From the NCBI GenBank assembly GCA_014729675.1, contig WJJM01000060.1, positions 1 to 49,956 on the forward strand: DNA of 49,956 nt. Direction: 5' to 3'. The DNA is from Candidatus Woesearchaeota archaeon. GTDB lineage: Archaea; Nanobdellota; Nanobdellia; Woesearchaeales; WJKL01. The translations under genes were made by a program, and so were the position numbers. This document shows, piece by piece, positions 1-8,458 of this stretch (positions are counted from its first letter, which is position 1; each line of letters begins with the position of its first letter). Under the pieces are notes generated by a model. The model was given only the letters and a program-made list of their open reading frames with translations, was not told the DNA's origin and searched no databases.

Positions 1-1045
1 AGCTAAATGTGTTTGCAAATTCCAATATTTTATTTCCGATAGCAGGAAATTGGATTGATATTAACACTGCGACTGAAATTAAAATTATGCCGCATATTGA
101 CTTAATTATAAACGCCGTTATCTCATCATGTGCTAAAATGAATTTCTTTATTTTGTCTTTTTTTGTTAAACAGACATTGTTTAGGATAGAAAACAATTTT
201 CCCCCTTTGAAGTTATAAACCTCTTGAAGATATAGAATAAGATTCTGATACTTTCTTTCTGATTTTTTCCTAACAACCTTATCAATCTCGCAAAGAGTAC
301 TGATTGTATTGACATAATTGCCTTTTAATGATTTATGAACATTTTTAATTAAATGTTTTTTTGTAGTTAAATCTAATGAAGGTAAATAAAAAAAATTTTT
401 AATGTAAAACTCCATGAATTTTAATGAATAATAAGTTTCTAAATGTTCTTTATGATAATCTGATAAAAATTTTAGTCTTTTTGCATATTCAGGTAGGTAG
501 ATATTGAACTCTTCATTGGTTCTAGATGTTGTTAATTGTTTTTCTATATATATCATAAAACAATCATCATCCAATTCTGATTTTATTGAAGTTAGAAATA
601 ATAAAAAACCAAGATAAGCTAAAAAAATGTTTGGAATTAATGATAAGAAAGCCAAAAACCAATTAATCTGGACCATAGAAAAAAATTTTGGAAAAAACCC
701 AATCAGTTCTAGTAAAAATACTAATCCCAATATAATAAAGAATAATCTTAAAAATACACTTAATTTACTCAAAAGAGATATCTGCCAAAAATATTGATTC
801 TTAAATAGTAATTGAAAAAACTTATTTTCGCCTTCTTTGAGTTTTTCATTGAAATCCATAATTCTTAGATGAATAGAATAAAGTCCAATTCCTGCTACGA
901 AAGAGAATGTAGCGAATCCCATCAAAAGCATTACCCTATAAATAATTTGATGATTATACAATTGAAATAGTTTACTTAAAAATAATAATGCACTCCCGAA
1001 TAAAAGACATATAATAATCAAATTTCCTTTGGTTATTCTACCCAT
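1..1045 (-). CDS. Partial membrane protein, C-terminus beyond window edge
   Basis: A minus-strand frame stays open without a stop from the ATG at 1045 to the window edge (about 348 codons), so the gene is cut by the boundary. The product has four hydrophobic segments in its first ~165 residues, a ~140-residue Lys/Glu-rich soluble part, and another hydrophobic segment near the visible end. I recognise no family. A TATA-like ATTTATAAG (plus about 1067-1075) lies about 26 bases before the ATG, consistent with a leaderless transcript divergent from the methyltransferase gene. ATT outnumbers ATA for Ile, whereas ATA is clearly preferred in the ribosomal genes. That is a weak hint of different ancestry. 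Confidence 0.7.
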   Translation of the reverse strand, partial: MGRITKGNLIIICLLFGSALLFLSKLFQLYNHQIIYRVMLLMGFATFSFVAGIGLYSIHLRIMDFNEKLKEGENKFFQLLFKNQYFWQISLLSKLSVFLRLFFIILGLVFLLELIGFFPKFFSMVQINWFLAFLSLIPNIFLAYLGFLLFLTSIKSELDDDCFMIYIEKQLTTSRTNEEFNIYLPEYAKRLKFLSDYHKEHLETYYSLKFMEFYIKNFFYLPSLDLTTKKHLIKNVHKSLKGNYVNTISTLCEIDKVVRKKSERKYQNLILYLQEVYNFKGGKLFSILNNVCLTKKDKIKKFILAHDEITAFIIKSICGIILISVAVLISIQFPAIGNKILEFANTFS

Positions 1046-1253
1046 AGACCTAATAAAAACTTCCAAACTTATAAATATTTGGGCCCATTATTATCTTTTA
1101 ATCCAAACTGATATCTTATGGTATCAAGCATCATGCCTGTGTGCCTATAATGCAATATCAGCTCAGTATTATATCGGTGTAAGGGATTCTATGTCAAAAC
1201 CTGATTTAGGGATAACCACAATCTTTTTATGCATTCGAGCCCATCTCAGATCG

Positions 1254-1901
1254 ATGAAACAGATAAAAACAAAAGATTCCTCTCTGACATTTTACAATGC
1301 CAGATACAAGGACCACTATCACACTAAATCAGGAGCTAGAGAAGAGGCTTTTGAAAAACATGCAAAGGCATTGAACATAACAGAAAAATCCAATCCAGTT
1401 ATCTTTGATATCTGCTTTGGGTTAGGATACAATACAGCAGCTGCCTTGGACCTAACAGGACAGGCAACAATATACTGCTTTGAAAACGACAAAGAGATCC
1501 TGGCTCAGGTCCTAAAGATAGACCAGGATTTTAGATCCTGGAAGATGATAAAAGAGTTTATAGGACAATTCCTAAAAGACAATAAAACGACCTATGAAAA
1601 AGGCAACATAAGATTGGTCATGCTTTTTGGAGATGCAAGGAAAACTATCAAAAAGGTCGAAACAAAAGCAGATTTTGTCTTCTTTGATCCATTCTCTCCT
1701 GCAAAGGTTCCAGAGATGTGGACAAAAGAATTTTTCAAAGACATCTACAAAAAGATGAAGCCTGATTCTAAACTTTCAACTTATTCCTATGCAAGATTTG
1801 TAAGAGAAAATTTAGAAAAAGCAGGATTCAGGGTTATAGATGGGGTTGTTATAGGAAGAAGGTCTCCCAGCACCATCGCAATCAGATCTTCAAAAGATTA
1901 A
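1254..1901 (+). CDS. MnmC-like SAM-dependent methyltransferase (DUF752 family)
   Basis: This is a Rossmann-fold methyltransferase of the MnmC/DUF752 type. Visible motifs are the N-terminal SLTFYNARYKDHYH followed by the SGAREEA segment, the SAM-binding loop DICFGLGYNTAAAL, FDPFSPAKVPEMW, and the C-terminal GRRSPSTIAIR. Bacterial MnmC makes the wobble-uridine modification mnm5s2U; the archaeal stand-alone role is uncertain. The frame is open from 1029, but I start at the ATG at 1254 because the family motif begins right after it and a TATA-like CTTTTTATG (about 1223-1231) sits 27 bases upstream. The product is 215 residues, normal for the stand-alone domain. Confidence 0.8.
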   Translation: MKQIKTKDSSLTFYNARYKDHYHTKSGAREEAFEKHAKALNITEKSNPVIFDICFGLGYNTAAALDLTGQATIYCFENDKEILAQVLKIDQDFRSWKMIKEFIGQFLKDNKTTYEKGNIRLVMLFGDARKTIKKVETKADFVFFDPFSPAKVPEMWTKEFFKDIYKKMKPDSKLSTYSYARFVRENLEKAGFRVIDGVVIGRRSPSTIAIRSSKD

Positions 1902-2166
1902 TTGAGTCCTGCTATATTTCCAATTGAATGTTATGTTGATACAGAAAAAGAAACAACCAAAGATAATTGTTCTAAAATGCACAAAGACAAGGGATTTAGG
2001 CACGTATTAACAACAAACTCGAAGATATGATTTATTATCTCATCTCATTGAGATCAAGGCCATTAATATTTGAACAATTTAATTCTTCATCCAGGTAACT
2101 CAAATCTACGCATATCCCACTCTAAAGTAAGTAAAGTTTATAAAAAAATAGTTTTTCACATTAAGT

Positions 2167-3333
2167 ATGGGCAAAAGATTTATTCAGAGGATTCCTAAGA
2201 AGCCTGTCTTCAAAAAAAATACTTATGAGATTCCCAAGAGCTATACAGATTCATATGAAAGGGCAGGGATAACAGATTCATATGAACAAAAGATGCTTTT
2301 TCATCTTACACAGTTCGGAGGTTTCAGGGCTAAGAAGGTTACTCAGGAGATGAATTCTGACAAAGATTTTCTAGACAGGTGGTTTAAGCAGAGTTATGAC
2401 AATGGATTCTATAATTTTAGGGCAAATACAGCATTCATCCAAAAATTTGGGGATGTTGAGCTAAAGCCTCTTTTGAGGACATGGCAAATAGACTGTCTTA
2501 ACGAAGACGAGATGAAAGAATGCGGGTTTTCAAAAAAAGAGATTAATGAAAGTTTTGATTTTCTTTATAAGTTAAATAAGTTTTATTCAGATATAAGGAT
2601 TGACATTCGCATACCGAAGACAGGCATGACTGCAAAAGATCTTGCGCAGATACAGAAGTTTCATGGGATACCTTTCCTTGTCAAAAAACCAAGAGCAGGC
2701 GGAAGGTTTTTTCATCCAGGAACATCATACCAAAGGATAAGTTCATCCCTAAGGCCGTTTATGACTATCAACGATGAGAAGACAGCTGAGCTTGACCTGA
2801 CAGCTGCAACCATACAGTTCTTGGACATTATAATGAAAGAAAGTTCAATGGGGTCTTTGGAAGATACTGTATTGTCTCATGATGACCCTTATCAGTATTT
2901 CATGTCAACTATAGATTCATATAAGTTAATGCAGGCTCATGAGGCATCTGCTGGACGTGAAGAAGTAAAAGACATATTATACACAGCCATATACAGCCCT
3001 AAAAACAGGCAAAAAGCAAATGTTGACAGGAAACTCATGGAAAAATATTATAGCCATTCTATCCTTGTTTCACTTTTCCCTGAATTTTTCAATCCGTTAT
3101 ATAGGCTAAAATCAAAGAAAAAAGAGCCTTTGCATATGATAATAAACAAGGAAGAAAGCAGATATGCTCAAAATGTGCTGCAAAAGGCCTGCTTAGAGAA
3201 GTCTATACCTATGATGCCCATACATGATTCTTTCGTCGCTCCTAAACACAGGATCAAGGAATTGGAAAAGTGCATGAATGATGCTTCCTATGAGCTTTAT
3301 GGAAAGAAACTTCCGTATAAGAGGAAATATTAG
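2167..3333 (+). CDS. Family-A polymerase-like palm protein, probably of mobile origin
   Basis: This 388-residue protein carries motifs typical of the T7-like/family-A polymerase palm as found in a group of phage and plasmid proteins: a GGRFF segment (178-182), a motif-A-like AELDLTA with Asp210, a following DPYQYF (240-245), a motif-B-like R264-x3-K268 region ending near Tyr276, and a motif-C-like PIHDSF (351-356) with His353-Asp354. There is no recognisable 3'-5' exonuclease domain. The gene is monocistronic: TTTATAAA at about 2138-2145 lies ~27 bases before the ATG (leaderless). Archaea normally lack family-A polymerases. Whether it synthesises DNA or RNA, or is active at all, cannot be told from sequence. 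The family call rests on motif order and spacing. Confidence 0.6.
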   Translation: MGKRFIQRIPKKPVFKKNTYEIPKSYTDSYERAGITDSYEQKMLFHLTQFGGFRAKKVTQEMNSDKDFLDRWFKQSYDNGFYNFRANTAFIQKFGDVELKPLLRTWQIDCLNEDEMKECGFSKKEINESFDFLYKLNKFYSDIRIDIRIPKTGMTAKDLAQIQKFHGIPFLVKKPRAGGRFFHPGTSYQRISSSLRPFMTINDEKTAELDLTAATIQFLDIIMKESSMGSLEDTVLSHDDPYQYFMSTIDSYKLMQAHEASAGREEVKDILYTAIYSPKNRQKANVDRKLMEKYYSHSILVSLFPEFFNPLYRLKSKKKEPLHMIINKEESRYAQNVLQKACLEKSIPMMPIHDSFVAPKHRIKELEKCMNDASYELYGKKLPYKRKY

Positions 3334-3348
3334 CCATAAAACAGAAAG

Positions 3349-3521
3349 CTTTATAAATCGAATATCTCTCCTCATGTATTCAGTATTTAAATGAGGATAT
3401 TTGAATACTTAACAACAAGCCTGAAAAGAACCTTTTTCAGTACAGTTGTATAGACTGTTTTCTATGAAGGGTTCAGAAAAAGGCTGTTTTTCGTCAACAA
3501 ACAGAATAGAGCTAAGAATCT
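3349..3521 (+). promoter_or_regulatory. Promoter and structured leader of the ribosomal operon
   Basis: Two TATA-like boxes precede rpl3: CTTTATAAAT (about 3349-3358) and TATTTAAAT (about 3384-3392). The second lies inside an inverted repeat GTATTCA (3376-3382)/TGAATAC (3402-3408). A start at about 3415 would leave a ~107-nt leader. That leader holds a hairpin CTGAAAA (3421-3427)/TTTTTCAG (3433-3440), a second hairpin ACAGT (3442-3446)/ACTGT (3454-3458), and a competing pairing of CCTTTTTC (3431-3438) with GAAAAAGG (3476-3483). The pairings are seen; regulation is inference. Confidence 0.45.
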
Positions 3522-4469
3522 ATGCCAACAAAAAAAGCACCAAGAAAAGGAAGCCTGCAGTTCTGGCCAAGGGTCAGAGCAAAGAAAGATATAGCTAGAG
3601 TCAGGTCTTGGCCTGCTTCAACTGAAACAAAAATTTCAGGATTTGCAGGGTATAAAGTCGGCATGACTCATGTGATAGCCACAGACAACAAATCCACATC
3701 TATGACAAAGGGACAGGACATATCTATTCCGGTTACGATCCTGGAGTGCCCGCCATTGTTCGTCGCTTCAATAGTATTTTACAAAAACAATCTTCCTATA
3801 TCTGCTGTTTCTGCTTCAAATTTCAAAAAACAACTTTCAAAGGCAATATCTATTCCAAAAAAGACCAAAAAGATAGAAGAAATAAAAGATTTTGATGATC
3901 TAAGATTATTGGTGCATACTCAGCCTTATCTTACAACAATAGGCAACAAAAAACCAAGGCTTTTCGAGATCCCTTTAAGCGGAAAAAATGAAGAAAAGCT
4001 GAACTATGCAAAAGAGAACCTTGGAAAAGAGATAAACCTCTCAGACATACTGGCTGAAGGCCAGTCTATAGATGTTCATTCCATAACAAAAGGAAAAGGC
4101 ATGCAGGGCCCTGTAAAAAGATTTGGGGTTGCTATAAGACAGCACAAATCAGAGAAGACAAAAAGAGGTCCAGGAAACCTTGGAGCATGGACAGGTGCAA
4201 GGATCTGGAGGGTTCCTCAGGCAGGACAGCTCGGATATAACCAAAGAGTAGAGTACAACAAATGGGTATTAAAGATAGGAGACAACCTAGAAGAGATAAA
4301 CAAATCATCAGGATACAAGAAATATGGCATCATAAAGAACCAATATATACTGGTCAAAGGCTCTATCCCCGGACCTAACAAAAGAATTGTAATATTCACA
4401 AACCCGCTAAGGGAAAACAAAAAGATACCTAAAGAGGCTGCAACCATAAGCCACATAAGCAGAAAATGA
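3522..4469 (+). CDS. rpl3: 50S ribosomal protein L3
   Basis: L3 is an early-assembling large-subunit protein next to the peptidyl transferase centre. The archaeal/eukaryal form is recognisable from the N-terminal RKGSLQFWPRVRAKKDIARV region, FAGYKVGMTHV (residues 41-51), and the conserved loop KGKGMQGPVKRFGV followed by the GPGNLGAWTGAR segment. The 315-residue length is near the archaeal norm (~330). It is the first gene of the large ribosomal cluster and has a structured leader. Its stop overlaps the rpl4 start (ATGA), implying translational coupling. Confidence 0.97.
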   Translation: MPTKKAPRKGSLQFWPRVRAKKDIARVRSWPASTETKISGFAGYKVGMTHVIATDNKSTSMTKGQDISIPVTILECPPLFVASIVFYKNNLPISAVSASNFKKQLSKAISIPKKTKKIEEIKDFDDLRLLVHTQPYLTTIGNKKPRLFEIPLSGKNEEKLNYAKENLGKEINLSDILAEGQSIDVHSITKGKGMQGPVKRFGVAIRQHKSEKTKRGPGNLGAWTGARIWRVPQAGQLGYNQRVEYNKWVLKIGDNLEEINKSSGYKKYGIIKNQYILVKGSIPGPNKRIVIFTNPLRENKKIPKEAATISHISRK

Positions 4470-5272
4470 AACTAAAGATAATATCCTCTGAAAACAAGGA
4501 AGCAGGAGAACAGACTTTGCCTAAACAGTTCCAGGAAGAAGTAAGGCCTGATATAATCAAAAAGGATGTTTTGGCTATCCAGCTCAGCAGGAGGCAGCCT
4601 TATGGTGCAGACCCTGAAGCAGGAGAAAGAGCCTCAGCAGACCTTTCAAAAAGAAGAAGAAAGTACAGGGGAAGCTACGGTCCAGGAAGGTCAAGAACTC
4701 CAAGAAAGGTTATGACAAAAAGAGGAACACAGTTCAATTTTGTCGGAGCTTTTGCACCTAACACTGTCGGAGGAAGAAGAGCCCATCCTCCAAAAGCTGA
4801 AAAGATAATTGAAAAAAAGATAAACAAGAAAGAGAGGAACAAAGCTGTCAGGTCAGCGATGGCATCAACATTGAAGAAGGAGCTTGTAGCAGAAAGAAGA
4901 CATAAAGTTCCTGACAACTATCCATTTATATTAGAAAAGAGCTATGAAGATATAAGCAAGGCAAAAGACGCAAAGCAGGCGCTTATCAAACTGGGCCTTG
5001 AAAAAGAGCTTGAAAGAGCCTCAAAAAAGAAGATAAGAGCAGGAAAAGGAAAAGCAAGAGGAAGAAAGTACAGGAAAAAGAAAGGTCCGTTAATAATAGT
5101 ATCATCAGATTGCAAGCTCATGAAGTCAGCAAAGAATATCCCTGGAGTGGAGATAGTAAGCGTAGAAAAGCTAAATTCAGAGCTGCTTGCACCAGGAGCT
5201 GTTCCAGGAAGGCTTGCATTGTTCACAAAGCCTGCTGTAGAAAAGCTTGAAAAAGAAAGACTATACATATAA
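4466..5272 (+). CDS. rpl4: 50S ribosomal protein L4 (L4e/uL4)
   Basis: L4 lines the exit tunnel with an extended loop. The Arg/Gly-rich loop is visible at residues ~63-107 (RRRKYRGSYGPGRSRTP, then the TKRGTQFNFVGAFAPNTVGGRRAHPP segment), followed by the globular C-terminal half with the AKNIPGVEIVSVEKLNSELLAPG segment. The 268-residue length matches archaeal L4. It overlaps rpl3 by four bases and is followed two bases later by rpl23. Confidence 0.97.
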   Translation: MKLKIISSENKEAGEQTLPKQFQEEVRPDIIKKDVLAIQLSRRQPYGADPEAGERASADLSKRRRKYRGSYGPGRSRTPRKVMTKRGTQFNFVGAFAPNTVGGRRAHPPKAEKIIEKKINKKERNKAVRSAMASTLKKELVAERRHKVPDNYPFILEKSYEDISKAKDAKQALIKLGLEKELERASKKKIRAGKGKARGRKYRKKKGPLIIVSSDCKLMKSAKNIPGVEIVSVEKLNSELLAPGAVPGRLALFTKPAVEKLEKERLYI

Positions 5273-5274
5273 AG

Positions 5275-5613
5275 ATGGCTGAAGAAAAGAAACAACCGGA
5301 AAAAGAAAAGAAAAAAGCAGACAAAGGAAAAACAGAGGATATCCTTGCTCAGAAAGGATCATACAAGACTGTCAAATATCCATTGTCAACTGAAAAATCC
5401 ATAAGGCTTATGGAATCAGAGAACAAGCTTATCTTTGTAGTAAACAAGAACTCAAAAAAGCCGGAGATAAAAAAAGCCATAGAAGACATGTTCAAGGTAA
5501 AGGTACTTAAGGTCAACACATTCATATCGCACAAGAACGAAAAAAGGGCATATGTCCAGTTCAGCCCTGAAACACCTGCAATCGATATTGCAACACAACT
5601 AGGATTGATGTAA
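5275..5613 (+). CDS. rpl23: 50S ribosomal protein L23
   Basis: L23 sits at the tunnel exit and forms the docking site for SRP and the Sec channel. The core (residues ~30-112) has the archaeal pattern YPLSTEKSIRLMESENKLIF ending with AYVQFSPETPAIDIATQLGLM. The first ~25 residues are a Lys/Glu-rich extension (KKQPEKEKKKADKGK) absent from typical 80-90-residue archaeal L23. The next gene, rpl2, is separated by an unusual structured 96-base gap. Confidence 0.95.
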   Translation: MAEEKKQPEKEKKKADKGKTEDILAQKGSYKTVKYPLSTEKSIRLMESENKLIFVVNKNSKKPEIKKAIEDMFKVKVLKVNTFISHKNEKRAYVQFSPETPAIDIATQLGLM

Positions 5614-5709
5614 GATGAAAACGGAGGAATTAGCCAAGTAGGACAAAAAGGCTCCTGTTGCGAGGCAACTAGGAGTCGCTTATAGGTGCCTATAGGGTGA
5701 AACCCTTAG
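5614..5709 (+). promoter_or_regulatory. Structured L23-L2 spacer with three hairpins and an 8-codon ORF
   Basis: The cluster is otherwise packed with gaps of a few bases or overlaps. This spacer holds: a mini-ORF encoding MKTEELAK (5615-5641); hairpin 1, CTCCTGTTGC (5652-5661)/GCAAC-T-AGGAG (5665-5675), 10 bp with a GAG loop and one bulge; hairpin 2, palindromic TATAGG (5681-5686)/CCTATA (5689-5694); and hairpin 3, GGGT-GAA-ACCC (5695-5705), ending four bases before the rpl2 ATG. Hairpin 3 could mask the rpl2 start region. Structures are read directly; function is inferred. Confidence 0.5.
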
Positions 5710-6426
5710 ATGGGAAAAAACTTAATTCAGCAAAAACGTGGAAAAGGCGGCCCAAGATACAGGTCACCGGGATTTAAGTATGCAGGAAAAGCTTCATACA
5801 GACAGCCGTCTGAAAAGATCACGTCCGGAAAGATACTGGATATAATAAAGTGCCCTGGTCACACTGCCCCTTTGATAAAAGTAGAATATGATGACAATGA
5901 AACATCACTTATGATCGCTCCTGAAGGTATAAAAGTAGGAGATGAGATAAAGATAGGTCCTGAAAACGAGATCAAGCCAGGAAATATAGCTTCATTAAAA
6001 GACCTTCCAGAAGGTACATTAGTATATAATATAGAGAATGTGCCAGGGGATGGAGGAAAAGTTGCAAGATCAACAGGAATGTTTGCAAGAATAGTATTCA
6101 AGTCAAAGAAAAAGATAATAGTAAAACTTCCTTCGCATAAACAGAAGGAATTCAATCCTGACTGCAGAGCTACTATAGGCACGATAGCAGGGTCAGGAAG
6201 ACTTGAAAAGCCTTTCCTAAAAGCAGGAAAAAAGCATTATGCTATGAAAGCAAGAAACAAGCTTTGGCCTATAACCTCAGCAATATCCATGAATTCACTT
6301 TCACATCCTTTCGGAGGAACAAAGTCTTCCCATAAAGGAAAACCAACACAATCATCAAGAAACTCACCTCCTGGAAGAAAGGTCGGTAAGATCGCACCTA
6401 AGAGGACAGGAAGGAAGAAAAGGTAA
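5710..6426 (+). CDS. rpl2: 50S ribosomal protein L2
   Basis: L2 helps subunit association and peptidyl transferase centre structure. The archaeal form is clear from the N-terminal [20 protein letters not shown], the SH3-like stretch ([13 protein letters not shown], then [22 protein letters not shown]) and the C-terminal [14 protein letters not shown] with the basic tail [17 protein letters not shown]. Length 238 fits the family. It starts immediately after a three-hairpin spacer and is followed closely by rps19. Confidence 0.97.
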   Translation: MGKNLIQQKRGKGGPRYRSPGFKYAGKASYRQPSEKITSGKILDIIKCPGHTAPLIKVEYDDNETSLMIAPEGIKVGDEIKIGPENEIKPGNIASLKDLPEGTLVYNIENVPGDGGKVARSTGMFARIVFKSKKKIIVKLPSHKQKEFNPDCRATIGTIAGSGRLEKPFLKAGKKHYAMKARNKLWPITSAISMNSLSHPFGGTKSSHKGKPTQSSRNSPPGRKVGKIAPKRTGRKKR

Positions 6427-6431
6427 ACAAG

Positions 6432-6815
6432 ATGGCTAAAAAAGAATTCACATATCGCGGAAAAAAGCTTGAAGAGCTGAAGAAGCTGAGCATACAGGAA
6501 TTTGCAGAGCTTGTGCCTGCAAGACAAAGAAGAAGCCTAAAAAAAGGGCTTTCAGAACAGAACAAGATCCTATTGAACAAGATCAAGAAAGGCAAGAAGA
6601 ACCTAAAGACCCACAGGAGAGATTTTGTAATCCTCCCAGAGATGGTAGGTATGATGATACGCGTATATAATGGAAAAGAGTTTACACCTGTAACCATACA
6701 GGAAGAGATGATAGGGCACTTCCTTGGAGAGATGGTATACAACAGGAAGAAGACACAACATTCAGCGCCAGGAGTTGGTGCTACAAGGTCTTCAGCAGCT
6801 CTTTCAGTAAGATAA
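6432..6815 (+). CDS. rps19: 30S ribosomal protein S19
   Basis: S19 lies in the small-subunit head near the A-site finger. The conserved core is [20 protein letters not shown] followed by [16 protein letters not shown] and GVGATRSS near the C-terminus. The N-terminal ~50 residues are the archaeal/eukaryal extension ([19 protein letters not shown]). The 127-residue length is normal. It sits five bases after rpl2 and seven before rpl22. Confidence 0.96.
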   Translation: MAKKEFTYRGKKLEELKKLSIQEFAELVPARQRRSLKKGLSEQNKILLNKIKKGKKNLKTHRRDFVILPEMVGMMIRVYNGKEFTPVTIQEEMIGHFLGEMVYNRKKTQHSAPGVGATRSSAALSVR

Positions 6816-6822
6816 AGAAAAA

Positions 6823-7452
6823 ATGACAACATACAAATATTCAGCTGAAGAAAAAGAAACAGAACATTCAGCAAAAGCAGTAGGCAGATCACTGCCTATC
6901 TCAACAAAACAATCTGTAGAGATCTGCAATCTGCTGAGAAAAAAAGAGCTGAATAAGGCAAAGAAGCTGCTTAAGTCAGTCATATCCATGAAACAAGCAG
7001 TCCCATATAAAAGGTACAATAAAGATGTTGGCCACAAGAGAAGCGTGCCTGCATCAGGAAGGTTCCCTGTAAAGGCTTCAAAAGAGATACTTAGCTTGCT
7101 TAACTCAGTTGAATCAAACGCCCAGTTCAAGGGACTTAATACATCATCATTAATAATCTCCCATATATCTGCCCAAAAAACAGGAACATCATGGCATTAT
7201 GGAAGAAAATCAAGAAGAAAGATGAAAAGGACAAATATAGAGATAATTGTCAAAGAAGGCCAGCCTTCAAAACCTAAAAAACAGAAGGCTCCTGCAAAAA
7301 AACCAGCTGAAAAGAAAGAAGATAAAAAGGAAGCTCCAAAAGCAGAGAAGAAAGAGCAGCCTGCTGAAACAAAAAAGGAAACACCAAAAAAACAGGAAAA
7401 AGTATCAGCTGAGAAGCAAAAGAAAACAAAAGATGAAAACAACAAAAGGTGA
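6823..7452 (+). CDS. rpl22: 50S ribosomal protein L22 with charged C-terminal tail
   Basis: L22 lines the exit tunnel with a beta-hairpin. The core (~1-150) contains ICNLLRKKELNKAKKLLKSV, GHKRSVPASGRFPVKASKEI and the basic GRKSRRKMKRTNIEIIV strand. Residues ~150-209 are a Lys/Glu/Pro/Ala-rich low-complexity tail absent from typical archaeal L22 of ~150 residues. The stop overlaps the GTGA at the start region of rps3. Confidence 0.95.
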   Translation: MTTYKYSAEEKETEHSAKAVGRSLPISTKQSVEICNLLRKKELNKAKKLLKSVISMKQAVPYKRYNKDVGHKRSVPASGRFPVKASKEILSLLNSVESNAQFKGLNTSSLIISHISAQKTGTSWHYGRKSRRKMKRTNIEIIVKEGQPSKPKKQKAPAKKPAEKKEDKKEAPKAEKKEQPAETKKETPKKQEKVSAEKQKKTKDENNKR

Positions 7453-7457
7453 TCTTT

Positions 7458-8261
7458 TTGATTGAAAGAGAATTCGTCAAACAAAAAAAGAAAGAATTTC
7501 AGGTAGAAGAGTTTGTATCGTCCAACCTAAAAAATGTAGAACATTCAGGCACAAAGATGCAGAGAACTCCTCTTGGAGAGAAAATAATCATATCTTCATC
7601 AAGGCCGGGGCTTGTCGTAGGGAGAGAAGGTAAGAATATCAAAAAGCTTACATCCCAGCTTAAGAACAGGTTTAAGCTTGAAAATCCTCAGATAGAGATA
7701 AATGAGGTTGAAAATGTAAATGCCAACTCTAAGATCGTTGCAGAGAAGATAGCCGGCTCATTGGAAAGGTTTGGATTGAACCGTTTCAAAGGAGTAGGCC
7801 ACAAGTCTTTGTCTGAAGCTATGGGTGCTGGAGCATTGGGTATAGAGATACTTATATCTGGAAAAGTACCAAGCTCAAGAGCAAAAACATGGAGATTTTA
7901 TGCAGGATATTTAAAAAAATGCGGAGACATCGCAATAACAGGAGTAGACAAAGCCTATGCCACAGCTCACTTAAAATCAGGAGCAGTGGGAATACAAGTA
8001 AGGATAATGCCTCCTGGAACAAAGCTTCCTGACGATATACAGCTTGTAGAAGAGAAAGAGGAAAAAGTAGAAGAAGTCAAAGAAGAGAAAAGCGAAGAAA
8101 GGGAAGATTCAGAAAAAAAAGAGTCTGAAGAGAAAACAGATAAGAAGAAAAGCGAAGAATCTAAAGAAAAAAGCGAGCCTGAAGAAGAAGAGGCTGCTGA
8201 AGAAGAAGAAATTAAAGAATCTTCTGAAGATAAAGAAACAGAAGAAAAGACTGAAAAATGA
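7458..8261 (+). CDS. rps3: 30S ribosomal protein S3 with acidic C-terminal tail
   Basis: S3 lies at the mRNA entrance and binds RNA through its KH domain. The KH loop is visible in RPGLVVGREGKNIKKLTSQL. The second conserved domain includes FYAGYLKKCGDIAITGV and KSGAVGIQVRIMPPGT. I prefer the TTG at 7458 (reading MIEREFVKQKK), since archaeal S3 begins this way and AAAGGTGAT lies five bases upstream; an upstream GTG at 7449 is possible. The last ~70 residues are a Glu/Lys-rich tail. It overlaps rpl29 by four bases. Confidence 0.94.
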   Translation: MIEREFVKQKKKEFQVEEFVSSNLKNVEHSGTKMQRTPLGEKIIISSSRPGLVVGREGKNIKKLTSQLKNRFKLENPQIEINEVENVNANSKIVAEKIAGSLERFGLNRFKGVGHKSLSEAMGAGALGIEILISGKVPSSRAKTWRFYAGYLKKCGDIAITGVDKAYATAHLKSGAVGIQVRIMPPGTKLPDDIQLVEEKEEKVEEVKEEKSEEREDSEKKESEEKTDKKKSEESKEKSEPEEEEAAEEEEIKESSEDKETEEKTEK

Positions 8262-8446
8262 AGGCAAAAGATTTACGCTCAACATCAAAAGAAGAATTAC
8301 AGGAAAAATTGCTGGAGCTTAAGAAAGAGCTCATGAAGCTTAATGCTCAGGTGGCTACAGGGACAACACCTAAAAGCCCTGGGCAGATAAAACAGACAAA
8401 AAAGAATATTGCAAGGATCAACGCAATATTAGGTAAAAAAATATAG
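8258..8446 (+). CDS. rpl29: 50S ribosomal protein L29
   Basis: L29 is a small helical-hairpin protein near the tunnel exit beside L23. The 62-residue product shows the typical DLRSTSKEELQEKLLELKKELMKL helix and the second helix KQTKKNIARINAIL. It overlaps rps3 (ATGA) and is followed by eIF1, the standard archaeal order. Confidence 0.95.
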   Translation: MKAKDLRSTSKEELQEKLLELKKELMKLNAQVATGTTPKSPGQIKQTKKNIARINAILGKKI

Positions 8447-8458
8447 CGAGGATGATAT

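Noticed and set aside
1029-1253. N-terminal 75-residue extension of the MnmC-like protein
   Set aside because: The extension has no similarity to the family, and a TATA box lies within it, 27 bases before ATG 1254.
7197-7484. Antisense frames opposite ribosomal genes, such as the Phe/Ser-rich one here
   Set aside because: They are mirror images of Lys/Glu-rich coding sequence, lack start signals and match no protein family.
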